DNA of 64,000 nucleotides from JBQTIQ01 sp052387955 (lineage in GTDB: Bacteria; Actinomycetota; Acidimicrobiia; Acidimicrobiales; JACDCH01), in the NCBI GenBank assembly GCA_052387955.1, contig JBQTIQ010000037.1:1-64000 (forward strand), written 5' to 3'. Below the pieces are notes generated by a model. That model was not told where the DNA came from and did not search any database. It saw only the letters and a program-made list of their open reading frames with translations. Of this stretch, positions 26,572-34,567 are shown one piece after another; the first letter of the stretch is position 1; each line of letters begins with the position of its first letter. The translations under genes were made by a program, and so were the position numbers.

Positions 26572-27591
26572 TCAGAGGACCTTGGACAGCGCCGCCACCG
26601 GCATGTGGAGGTCCTGGAGCATCTGTAGGTCGGCCTCGGGAGGGCGTCCCAGCGTGGTCAGGTAGTTGCCGATGATCAAGGCGTTGATACCGGCGGTCAT
26701 GCCCATCGTCTGCAGCTCCCGCAACGTCACCTCGCGCCCGCCGGCAATCCGCAGGATCACACTCGGGAGGCCGAGACGGAACAGGGCGATCCACCGGATC
26801 GCTTCCAGCGGCTCGACCAGCGGGCGGTCCCCGAGGGGGGTTCCCGGTCGCGGGTTCAGGAAGTTCACCGGGACCTCGGCCGGGCCGACCTGGCGGAGCT
26901 CGTCGATCAGCTCGAGGCGTTGGGCCGGTGTCTCGCCCATGCCCAGCAGCACGCCGCAGCACAGCTCCATGCCCTGGGCCTTGACCAGCGCGCAGGTGTC
27001 GAAACGCTCGTCCCAGGTGTGGGTGCTGACGACGTGGGGGAAGAACGACCGGGCCGTCTCCAGGTTGTGGTTGTAGCGGTGGACGCCGGCGGCGGCCAGC
27101 CGTGCCCCCTGGCGTTCGGTGAGGATCCCTGCCGACACCGCCACCTGCAGGCCCGTGCGCTCGCCGATCACCGGCACGATGCGTTCGAGCTGGTCCATGA
27201 GCACCGGGTTGGGCCCCCGCACCGCGACCACGATGCAGAACTCGCTGGCGCCCATCGCCTTGGTCTCCTCGGCCGCGGCCAGGATCTCTTCGGCATCGAG
27301 GAAGGCGGAGGCACGCACCGGGCTCTCGAAGCGGGCGGACTGCGAACAGAAGTGGCAGTCCTCGGGGCAACCGCCGGTCTTGGCCGACACGATGCCCTCG
27401 ACCTCGACCTCGGGGCCGCACCATGCCAGTCGGACTTCGTGGGCCAAGGCGGCCAGCGACGGCACGTTCTCGTCACCGAGCCCGGCCAGCCCGGCCAGCT
27501 CGTCGAGCGACAGCTGTCGACGCTCGTCGAGCAGCGCATCGCCGGCCCGCGACAGCAGCGAACGACTTCGGGAGCTCGTCATCATCGTCAT
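26572..27591 (-). CDS. bioB: Biotin synthase
   Basis: The 339-residue radical SAM enzyme inserts sulfur into dethiobiotin. The 4Fe-4S motif is CPEDCHFC in KTGGCPEDCHFCSQS, and further signatures are YNHNLETARSFFP, GMGET, and ILRIAGGREVTLRELQ near the C-terminus. The start carries two adjacent Met codons (MTMM); either may be used. It forms a two-gene unit with bsaP. Other biotin genes (bioA, D, F) are not in the window, so dethiobiotin must be made elsewhere or taken up. Confidence 0.95.
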   Translation of the reverse strand: MTMMTSSRSRSLLSRAGDALLDERRQLSLDELAGLAGLGDENVPSLAALAHEVRLAWCGPEVEVEGIVSAKTGGCPEDCHFCSQSARFESPVRASAFLDAEEILAAAEETKAMGASEFCIVVAVRGPNPVLMDQLERIVPVIGERTGLQVAVSAGILTERQGARLAAAGVHRYNHNLETARSFFPHVVSTHTWDERFDTCALVKAQGMELCCGVLLGMGETPAQRLELIDELRQVGPAEVPVNFLNPRPGTPLGDRPLVEPLEAIRWIALFRLGLPSVILRIAGGREVTLRELQTMGMTAGINALIIGNYLTTLGRPPEADLQMLQDLHMPVAALSKVL

Positions 27592-27693
27592 CGAGGGCGA
27601 CGGTAGCGCTCTTCCGTCGACGTCCTCATCGCCAGCCAGGAGCGGACGCTCACTCCGGGCGCATCGAACTCGCCCGAGCGGAGCGAGGGCGAC

Positions 27694-28479
27694 TCAGACG
27701 AGACCGCCCCGAAGCGCCGGCCGGTTGGACGATGACTCGACCGGGTGGTCTTCGACGGTGATCAGGATCGCCTCCATCGAGGGGTCGCCGGCGAAGGGCG
27801 ACACGCCCGGGCCGTGCATGACCCCGAGAGAGATCACGTCCCCGGGAGCGGTGGCACCCCACAACTGGTACACCTTGCCGTCGACCGGCGGGAGGTCGGC
27901 ACCGAGCAGGTAGCCCTTGCCGTCGGCCGACATCACGGCCACCGCCTGGACTGCGCCGTCGTCGGTCTTCAGCTGGGCGGTCCGGGTGCCCGCGGCCCCC
28001 AGGGCGACCGCCGCGTCGCGCTGCACGTCGGCTTGCTGTGCCTGCGAGGCCAGGTCGGACAACTTGCCGCGTTGGTCGAGGACCTGGACGAAGAGGCCGA
28101 CGATGACCGCCACCGCGGCCGCTGCCCCGGTCGCCATCAGCACCGGCCACAGCCGGCGCCGGCCGGCGGAAGGGGCCGAGCCCGCGGCCGGCGGCGTCGA
28201 GGGCCGAGCGGTCACCGCCAGGCGCAGCGGCGGCGGCGCCTCCTCGAGTGCGTCGGCGATGCGGTCCCACAGGCCGGCGGGGGCCGGGGCCCCGGACTGG
28301 GCCAGCATGGCGGCCGCGCTGCGGTGCTCGGCCACCTCGTCGCGGCACCACGGGCACCGGCCCAGGTGGTCGTCGACTAGCTGGCGCTCGTCGGCGTCGA
28401 CGGCGTCGAGGGCGTAGGCGCCGAGGAGCTCTATGATCTGCTCGTGCTCGGCCCGTCGAAGGGGCCCGTCCACCATCAT
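27694..28479 (-). CDS. Anti-sigma factor, RskA type
   Basis: The 261-residue product has an N-terminal zinc-binding anti-sigma domain with HLGRCPWC (His-x3-Cys-x2-Cys) at residues about 37-44, a transmembrane helix near 105-125 and an extracytoplasmic C-terminal RskA domain (VYQLWGATAPGDVISLG). It should hold the adjacent ECF sigma factor inactive at the membrane until regulated proteolysis. The ATG at 28479 overlaps the sigma stop (ATGA), ensuring coupled synthesis. The long open frame upstream is antisense to nothing useful and is rejected. Confidence 0.92.
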   Translation of the reverse strand: MMVDGPLRRAEHEQIIELLGAYALDAVDADERQLVDDHLGRCPWCRDEVAEHRSAAAMLAQSGAPAPAGLWDRIADALEEAPPPLRLAVTARPSTPPAAGSAPSAGRRRLWPVLMATGAAAAVAVIVGLFVQVLDQRGKLSDLASQAQQADVQRDAAVALGAAGTRTAQLKTDDGAVQAVAVMSADGKGYLLGADLPPVDGKVYQLWGATAPGDVISLGVMHGPGVSPFAGDPSMEAILITVEDHPVESSSNRPALRGGLV

Positions 28480-29057
28480 GCCCCGTTCCAGCCCACGCCG
28501 GCCTCGGCCAGCTCTTCGCGCAGGCGCCGTAGCCCGGCCCGGATCCGGCTCTTGACCGTACCCTCCGGCTGCGACAGCAGTACGGCCACCTCGCGATAGG
28601 TGTGGCCCCCGAAGTAGGCCAGCTCGATCGCCTGTCGTTCGGCTTCGGGGAGCGACCGTACCGCGTCCTGCACCTGCCCGGTCACGGTCAGGTCCCACAC
28701 CTCGTGCTCCAGGTCGTAGCCGCCCTCGGCGGTCTGGCGGAGCTCCTTCTCCTCCCGGCGCCGCCGCGACGTCTCGGACCGCAACAGGTCGACCGAACGC
28801 CCGTGGCACTGCGCCAGGAGGTAGGAGCGCAGCGAGCCCCGGGCCGGGTCGAACTTCTCGGGCCGGTCCCACAAGCGCAGGAAGACCTCCTGTACGATCT
28901 CCTCCGATCGGGCGGCGTCACCGAGGAGGCGCCGGGCCAGCCCGAACACGGCGCCGGCGTGACGCCGGTAGCCCTCGGCCAGCGCTTCCTGGCGGTAGCG
29001 GCTGATGGCGACAACCAAGACCGCGTCGCTCGCCTCCTTGAGGTCGTCGCTGGTCAT
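28476..29057 (-). CDS. ECF RNA polymerase sigma factor (SigK-like)
   Basis: The 193-residue sigma-70 family protein has region 2 (SEEIVQEVFLRLWDRPEKFD, residues about 52-72) and region 4 (LPEAERQAIELAYFGGHTYR then LSQPEGTVKSRIRAGL, about 137-180). With an RskA-type anti-sigma factor downstream it is an ECF19/SigK-like regulator, in other actinobacteria tied to redox or envelope signals. Its ATG overlaps the stop of the RNA methyltransferase gene. Without another promoter its translation would depend on the repeat-derived tail of that gene. Confidence 0.92.
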   Translation of the reverse strand: MTSDDLKEASDAVLVVAISRYRQEALAEGYRRHAGAVFGLARRLLGDAARSEEIVQEVFLRLWDRPEKFDPARGSLRSYLLAQCHGRSVDLLRSETSRRRREEKELRQTAEGGYDLEHEVWDLTVTGQVQDAVRSLPEAERQAIELAYFGGHTYREVAVLLSQPEGTVKSRIRAGLRRLREELAEAGVGWNGA

Positions 29058-30463
29058 GTTGATACCGCCGGTACGGAGTGAGGGCCGGCGCCGGATGACC
29101 GGCCGCTCATGCCGTGGGGCTGGGCCGCACGCCCGTCGCCGCCCGGCGAGCTCGCGCTGGCGCGGTCAGCTGGCCGTGCTCGCGCCGCGTAGCTGGCCAC
29201 GGTCTCCACGTGGGCGGTGTGGGGGAACAGGTCCACCAAGCTAACTCCGACCAGGTCGAATCCACGCTGGGCCAGCAGGGCGGTGTCACGGCCCAGCGAG
29301 GCGGGGTCGCAGCTGACGAGCACCACCCGGCCGGCGCCGGTGGCCGCCACGATGTCGGCCCCGGCGGCGCCGAGACCGCTGCGGGGCGGGTCGGCCACGA
29401 CCACGTCGGCCCGGACCGGTCGCCACCGTCGGACGTCGGCGGCGACCACGGTGGCGTCGAGGTCGGCGAGGTTGTGGGCGGCGTCGGCGGCGGCGGCCGG
29501 GTTGGACTCGACGGCGACCACACGCCCTGCGCCCAGCGCCGGGCCCAGCGTGCCGGCGAACAGGCCCACCCCGGCGTAGAGGTCGACCACCGTCGGCTGC
29601 GCCGTGAGGGCGGCGCCGACCGCGGCCCGCACCGCGCCGACGAGGGCCTCGGCGCCGTCGGTGCGGGTCTGGAAGAAGCTGCCGGCGCTGATCCGCCACC
29701 GCCGGCCGGCGACGACGTCGTGGAAGGTGGCGTGGTCGGCGCTGCCCCCGGCGACGACGACGACATCGGCGGGGACCCGGACGCCGGCGGCGCCGGGTTC
29801 GGCCACCACCAGGCGGTCGCCGGTGGCCGCCCCGCACCGCAACGTCACCTCGGTGCAGCCGTCGAAGCGGCCGTCGGCCACCAGTTCGTCGATGAGCGGG
29901 TGGGCCACCAGGCAGCGGCCGGCGACCACCGGGTCGTGGCCGCGGTGGTGACGGAACGCGGCCCGGCCGCCCTCGATCAGGCAGCGCACCGTGGTCCGGA
30001 ACCCGAACGCCGGCAGGGCCGGCCCGAGCCCGATCGGGGGTGGCCCGACCCGGCCGATACGACGGAGGGCGTCGGCCACGATCCCTGCCTTCAGCCGGCG
30101 CTGGGCCTCGGCGTCGACGTGTTGCCAGGTGCACCCCCCGCAGCCGTCGGCCACCCGAGGGCAAGGGGGGGCGACGCGCTCGGGGGCCGCTTCGACGACG
30201 GCGACGAGGTGCGCCCGAGCGAAGCTCTTCTTCTCGGCCACCACCCGGACCCGGGCCCTCTCGCCCGGCAGGGCGCCGGGCACGAACACCACCCGGCCCT
30301 CGGGATCGTGGGCCAGCCCGTCGCCGCCGGCTACCACCCGCTCGACGGTGACTTCGAGGTCGTCGCTGCTGGCGAGCTGCGCCTCGCCCCGATCGGGGCG
30401 CTGCGGCGAGCGGGGCGAAGCCACTGCGCCACTATCGTCGGTTGCGGTGCCGAACCCGCCCAT
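29054..30463 (-). CDS. TRAM-domain class I RNA (uracil-5) methyltransferase
   Basis: The 469-residue product is a TrmA/RlmD-type enzyme. A TRAM domain (residues about 40-85) precedes a Fe-S cluster region, CPRVADGCGGCTWQH. The Rossmann part has DLYAGVGLFAGTLG, the DPPRSGLG motif and the catalytic Cys in VLVSCDPASLGRD. The natural end appears to be near HVETVASY; the last 45 residues ([15 protein letters not shown] onward) are encoded by a degenerate family-2 repeat and unique sequence, ending in an ATGA overlap with the sigma gene. The start is uncertain: ATG at 30463 has GGAG but overlaps rpe by 17 bases; GTG at 30424 is the alternative. Confidence 0.85.
   Translation of the reverse strand: MGGFGTATDDSGAVASPRSPQRPDRGEAQLASSDDLEVTVERVVAGGDGLAHDPEGRVVFVPGALPGERARVRVVAEKKSFARAHLVAVVEAAPERVAPPCPRVADGCGGCTWQHVDAEAQRRLKAGIVADALRRIGRVGPPPIGLGPALPAFGFRTTVRCLIEGGRAAFRHHRGHDPVVAGRCLVAHPLIDELVADGRFDGCTEVTLRCGAATGDRLVVAEPGAAGVRVPADVVVVAGGSADHATFHDVVAGRRWRISAGSFFQTRTDGAEALVGAVRAAVGAALTAQPTVVDLYAGVGLFAGTLGPALGAGRVVAVESNPAAAADAAHNLADLDATVVAADVRRWRPVRADVVVADPPRSGLGAAGADIVAATGAGRVVLVSCDPASLGRDTALLAQRGFDLVGVSLVDLFPHTAHVETVASYAARARPADRASASSPGGDGRAAQPHGMSGRSSGAGPHSVPAVST
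29114..29197 (-). repeat. Degenerate family-2 repeat inside the RNA methyltransferase 3' end
   Basis: GTGGGGCTGGGCCGCAC, CGCCGCCCGGCGAGCTCGCGC and the following GC-rich arm align with the family-2 cassette, with several changes. Here it is translated, in frame, as the C-terminal tail of the methyltransferase instead of lying after a stop codon. Confidence 0.6.
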
Positions 30464-31136
30464 CCGTATCGCTCCGTCGGTGCTCCCGGCCGACTTCGCC
30501 CGCTTGGGCGACGAGGTGGCGGCCCTGGCCGAGGCCGGCGTCGACCTCCTGCAGTGGGACGTCATGGACGGGGTGTTCGTACCCAACCTGACCTTCGGTC
30601 CCGACGTCGTCGCCGCCTGCAGGACCTACACGTCGGTGCCCTTCGAGGCCCACCTCATGGTGGTCGAGCCCGACCTGCTGGTGGAGCGGTGGGTCCAGGC
30701 CGGCTGCGAACGGCTCATCGTCCACGCCGAGGCCTGCACCCACCTGCACCGTACGTTGGGCCATGTGGCTGATGCCGGCGCGTCGGCCGGCGTCGCCCTC
30801 AATCCGTCCACGCCGGCCAGCGCCGTCGCCCACGTCCTCGATCTCGTCGACCTGGTGCTGGTGATGACCGTCAACCCCGGCTTCGGCGGCCAGAGCTACC
30901 TCGGCTCCATGGAGCCCAAGATCACCGAGGTCCGCCGGATGATCGAAGCGGCCGGGCGGGCCGGTGCCGTCGCCGTCGAAGTCGACGGTGGCATCTCGTC
31001 GGCCACGGTCGCCGGCGCTGTCCGGGCCGGCGCCAGCGTCCTGGTGGCCGGCTCAGCCCTCTACCGCGACCCCGCTGGGCTGGCCCACGCCGTCAAGGAG
31101 CTGCGCAGCACCGCCGAAGCCGCCCGGGCGGCCTGA
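30447..31136 (+). CDS. rpe: Ribulose-phosphate 3-epimerase
   Basis: The 229-residue TIM-barrel enzyme interconverts ribulose-5-phosphate and xylulose-5-phosphate. It starts with IRIAPSVLPADFARLGDEV and contains LQWDVMDGVFVPNLTFGPDV, EAHLMVVEPD, VNPGFGGQ and VDGGISSATV, all metal- or phosphate-binding signatures. The length is normal. The GTG at 30447 is the only start upstream of the first conserved strand and has no clear Shine-Dalgarno. It is divergent from the RNA methyltransferase, and the two start regions overlap. Confidence 0.94.
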   Translation: MPNPPIRIAPSVLPADFARLGDEVAALAEAGVDLLQWDVMDGVFVPNLTFGPDVVAACRTYTSVPFEAHLMVVEPDLLVERWVQAGCERLIVHAEACTHLHRTLGHVADAGASAGVALNPSTPASAVAHVLDLVDLVLVMTVNPGFGGQSYLGSMEPKITEVRRMIEAAGRAGAVAVEVDGGISSATVAGAVRAGASVLVAGSALYRDPAGLAHAVKELRSTAEAARAA

Positions 31137-31158
31137 GCCCTGCTCGGTCGGGCGAGCC

Positions 31159-31290
31159 CAGCCACTAGCTGGGGGGCTGCGCCCCCCAGGCCCCCATCGC
31201 CGCCCGGCTCCCTGGCGGTCGCTCGGTCGGCATCTACTCGGTCCCGGAACTTGTCACAACGTCAAGCCTTCTCGGGACCGAACAGATCTC
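31159..31290. repeat. Dispersed palindromic repeat, family 1, copy C (inverted)
   Basis: This is the reverse complement of copy B with only a few differences over about 115 bases. It has the arms TCGGTCCCG (31238-31246) and CGGGACCGA (31273-31281), the shared CTCCCTGGCGGTCGCTCGGT, and the C-rich hairpin at 31169-31189. It fills the space between the convergent rpe and CHAT genes. Confidence 0.88.
31169..31189. terminator. Strong hairpin between rpe and CHAT gene
   Basis: CTGGGGGG and CCCCCCAG pair perfectly around a CTGCG loop. The hairpin is part of the family-1 repeat and lies between two convergent genes, so it could stop transcription from both sides. It has no U-tract. Confidence 0.5.
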
Positions 31291-31295
31291 GCCCG

Positions 31296-34200
31296 TCACC
31301 CCGTGGGTCGGGCGGGGATGGCGGCCGTCCCGCCGCCGGCCGGGACCGGGTCGAGCTGGTGGGCAAGGGCCCCGACGTCGTCGGCGCCGGCGAGGAGGGC
31401 CACGTCGGCGAGGTGGTCGACCAGGGCGGCACGGAGACGCCTGGAGGACCGGGTGGCGAGGGCGTCGCGGTAGGCCCGTGCCAGGGCGTCGACATCGAAG
31501 GCGCGGCGCAGGACCCCGGCGGCCAGCATCGCCTCGGCGGCGTTCGCCCGGGCGGCGTGGTCGTGGTCGTCCTCCGGGCGGGACCGCGGCGTCGGTACGA
31601 CCGGGCCCACGGCCTCTCCCCGCTCGTCGACGACCACCGCCGGCTGTCCGGGCGCGAGCCTGACCGCCTCGAGCAGTCGGCCGCTCTGTCCCGGTTCGAC
31701 CGGGGTGCCCGCCATCGACGCCGTTTCCAGCCAGGCCAGGGCGTGGTGGGCGTCGATCGGCACCTCGCCGGGGGATGGGCCGAGCCGCAACCGCCACTCG
31801 TGCGCCTGTCGGTAGTAACGGCTGGCGGCGGCCAGGCTGGCCTGGCGGGGACCACCGGTCGTGAGCGTGGCGGCCTTCAGGTGGAAGGCCGCCAGCGCCG
31901 CCAGCCCCTCGCCGGTCTCGCCCAGGCGTAGGACGTCGGTGAGGCGCTGTCGGGCCGCGCTGGTCAGCGACGCCACCGTGAGGCGGCCCCCGTCAGCACC
32001 GCCGATGGCGATCGAGGCCCGCCGCCCGCCCGCCCGGTAGAGCTGCTGGGCCAGGCGGACCTCGGCCGTGGCCAGCTGATCGAGCATCCGCAGCGGCGCG
32101 TCAGCGGCGCGGGGGTGGCACCACGCCCGCCGGAAGAGGTCGACCGCCACCGCGAGCTGGCCCAGCTCCGCGTAGGCGGTGGCGAACTCGTAGAGGACCG
32201 CCGGCGACGCCCACGCCTCGGGCAACGAAGCGAGATGGCCGTCGAGCTCCGCCACCAGGCCGAGCTGGCGGGCCGGCACGTCCTCGAAGTCGACCAGGCC
32301 GAGCTTGCCGGCGAGCACGGTGACGGTCCTGACCCCGCGTACGACCTCACCGCGGCTGACGAACCGTCGCTGGGAGCGCTCCCGGGCCTCGCTGTCGACC
32401 AGCTGGTACCCGGGGTCGCCGTAGCACTGGTACGCCGCCCACGTCATCGAGTCGCCGGCCGCCTCGTACACCTGTGCCCGCGCCCGGTGCACGGCCGAGC
32501 CCAGCAGCGCGCCCGAGCTCAACTGGTCGTAGAACGTCGAAGCGAAGACGGTGGCGGCAAAGTCGTCGACGGCCCAACCGGCGGCGACGACCGCCCGTAC
32601 CCCGATCCGCATCAGCTCCCGGGCCACGCTGGCCGCCAGCCGGTTGGGGTGCGGCGTGGGCGTCGACCCGTCGCCGACCCGCCCGAGATGGCAGCAGTTC
32701 ACGAACACCAGCTCGGGCACCACCGGGAGCTGGCGGACCACGTTGGCCGTGATCGAGATCCTGGGATCTATCACCGCCCCCGATCGCGACGAGTCCGGGT
32801 CGACCCGCCCGTGGGAGGCGATGTGGATGATGCGCCATTCCGCGGAGAACAGGGCGTCGAGGACCTGCCGGCCGGGGCTGCCGCCGAGGGCGGGGAAGTC
32901 GTCGCGCACGATGTCGCCCTCGTCGTCCCAGATCAACGCCCGCACCGCGAAGCCCCGCTCGGCCAGAAGGCCGGCGATCGCCGTCGCCTCCTCGGCGGCG
33001 CCGGCGAGCGGCGGGAAGCCGGCGCCGGCCGGAGGGTTGCCGATCACCAGGGCGTTGTCCCCCGACGGCGGCCGAAGGTCGTTGCGGGCCCCTTCGGTCT
33101 CCCGGAACTGGCGCAGCAACCCCGACCGCAACGCCAACTCACGCTCCCGGCCCTGGCCGCCGCCGATGCGCGCCGCCAGCGCCTCCCAGGGGAAGTCGGC
33201 GGTGTGCTCGTCGACGATCAGCTGCACGTTCTCGTTGCGGACGAGCTCGCTCTTGAGCGCCGCCGGGATCAGGAGCTCGTAGAGGCTGTTGCCGACCTGC
33301 GCCCCGGGCCGGGCTTCGGAGACGGCGGCGGCCACCAGCGAGCGCACGGCGTCGTCGTCGATCGTGACCTGGAGCCGGTCGGCGCGCGCCCGCCGGCCCA
33401 CCGGCGTGAACTCGAGCACGGTGGCGCCGCTCGGGGCCGGGGCGCCAGCGCCCGCCTCCCGGCCCGGGTCGCGCACGATGATGCGCTGCCATTCACGTGC
33501 TGGCGAACGGTCCAGGGTGCCCGCCGGTAGGCCGCCGACGTCGTCTCGTTCGACCAGGAAGGGGACGATGTCGAGCTCGGTGTGGGGGCGCGGGTCGACC
33601 TGGAGGACCTTGTCCATCGCCGCCAGGCCGTGGACGATGGCCTCGGCCCGGTCGGCCAGCAGCTCGACGATCTCGAGCTCGGCGATGCGCACCCGGTCCC
33701 ACGCCCGCTCGGCGCCATGGGAGTCGACGAAGCGGAACAGCATCTCGTTGGCCATGAGCACGCCGTCGATGAGGGCGGCGAGGCAGCTCTCGAACGACAT
33801 TGCCCCCAGGCCGGCGGTGCCGATCGGGACGGCGGAGAACCCCAGCAGCTCGAGCGCAGGGGCGCGACGGGCGGGCGTGGCGGTGGCGTGCTCCAGGACC
33901 TCGATGGCAGAGCCGACCAGCGCGGCCGACACCGCCGCGGTGAGACGCTCCCGGGTCAGCTCGCCGGGGCGGTCGAGGCCGACGACGACCGCACCGGGCG
34001 GGCTGCCGCGGCGCTTGGGGCCGTCGGGGCGGGGGGTGTCCAGGCGGATCCAGCTGCCGACCTCCTCGGGGTACTGGCCGAGCGACTTGCGCCGGCTCAG
34101 CCGCATCTGCAGCCGCTCGTCGAGGAAGCGCTCGGAGCCGTCGATCTGGGTGCCCATGAAATGACCGACCACCACCGGGTGAGCGGCGCACTCGAGGCTG

Positions 34201-34373
34201 CCGTGCAGGGCCCGGACGGTCAGCCGCTGGGGCGCTCCCGCCGTCGGGCCGACCACGTCGGGGTGGTGGCCACGCTCGGCCCCGGTGCCGGCGATCGCCG
34301 GGGCCGCGTCACGGGTCACGTCGGCCCCGGCCGGGGCCGACGGCACGGTCGCGTCGTTGGAGATGCCGGCCAT
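31296..34373 (-). CDS. CHAT-domain protease with macro/M17-N-like N-terminus and helical C-terminus
   Basis: The 1025-residue protein is a caspase-fold CHAT peptidase. In order: a Ser/Ala-rich start; residues about 50-250, which resemble the macro-like N-terminal domain of M17 aminopeptidases (VVVGLDRPGELTRERLTAAV); a CHAT domain about 360-680 with the catalytic His in RIIHIASHG (about 521) and Cys in ELVFVNCCHLG (about 560/561); and a C-terminal alpha-helical repeat region of TPR-like character. GGAGG six bases before ATG 34373 fixes the start. It is divergent from a caspase-like gene and borders the Ter island. CHAT proteases act as effectors in several bacterial immune systems; a similar role here is inferred. 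Confidence 0.85.
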   Translation of the reverse strand: MAGISNDATVPSAPAGADVTRDAAPAIAGTGAERGHHPDVVGPTAGAPQRLTVRALHGSLECAAHPVVVGHFMGTQIDGSERFLDERLQMRLSRRKSLGQYPEEVGSWIRLDTPRPDGPKRRGSPPGAVVVGLDRPGELTRERLTAAVSAALVGSAIEVLEHATATPARRAPALELLGFSAVPIGTAGLGAMSFESCLAALIDGVLMANEMLFRFVDSHGAERAWDRVRIAELEIVELLADRAEAIVHGLAAMDKVLQVDPRPHTELDIVPFLVERDDVGGLPAGTLDRSPAREWQRIIVRDPGREAGAGAPAPSGATVLEFTPVGRRARADRLQVTIDDDAVRSLVAAAVSEARPGAQVGNSLYELLIPAALKSELVRNENVQLIVDEHTADFPWEALAARIGGGQGRERELALRSGLLRQFRETEGARNDLRPPSGDNALVIGNPPAGAGFPPLAGAAEEATAIAGLLAERGFAVRALIWDDEGDIVRDDFPALGGSPGRQVLDALFSAEWRIIHIASHGRVDPDSSRSGAVIDPRISITANVVRQLPVVPELVFVNCCHLGRVGDGSTPTPHPNRLAASVARELMRIGVRAVVAAGWAVDDFAATVFASTFYDQLSSGALLGSAVHRARAQVYEAAGDSMTWAAYQCYGDPGYQLVDSEARERSQRRFVSRGEVVRGVRTVTVLAGKLGLVDFEDVPARQLGLVAELDGHLASLPEAWASPAVLYEFATAYAELGQLAVAVDLFRRAWCHPRAADAPLRMLDQLATAEVRLAQQLYRAGGRRASIAIGGADGGRLTVASLTSAARQRLTDVLRLGETGEGLAALAAFHLKAATLTTGGPRQASLAAASRYYRQAHEWRLRLGPSPGEVPIDAHHALAWLETASMAGTPVEPGQSGRLLEAVRLAPGQPAVVVDERGEAVGPVVPTPRSRPEDDHDHAARANAAEAMLAAGVLRRAFDVDALARAYRDALATRSSRRLRAALVDHLADVALLAGADDVGALAHQLDPVPAGGGTAAIPARPTG

Positions 34374-34567
34374 CCGCTCACCTCCTGCCCGCGATCGCTG
34401 GGGCTGTGCGGCGCAGCCCGCCACGATGCTAGGGGCATCAGGACGAAGCGACGCCGGCCAGCCGGCCAGCGAACACGGCTCGGCCCGATCGCTAGTATTC
34501 GGCCGTTGGGCCGGCCGGGGCACGACAACCGGGGATCGTCGCCGCGGGCTGATCGAGAGGTGGGGAC
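34374..34567. promoter_or_regulatory. Divergent promoter region of the CHAT and caspase genes
   Basis: This 194-base gap separates two large divergent protease genes and should drive both. A -10-like TAGTAT lies at 34493-34498 toward the caspase gene; I see no convincing -35. The caspase gene has GAGAGGTGGGG just before its ATG. Shared control of the two genes is inferred. Confidence 0.4.
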
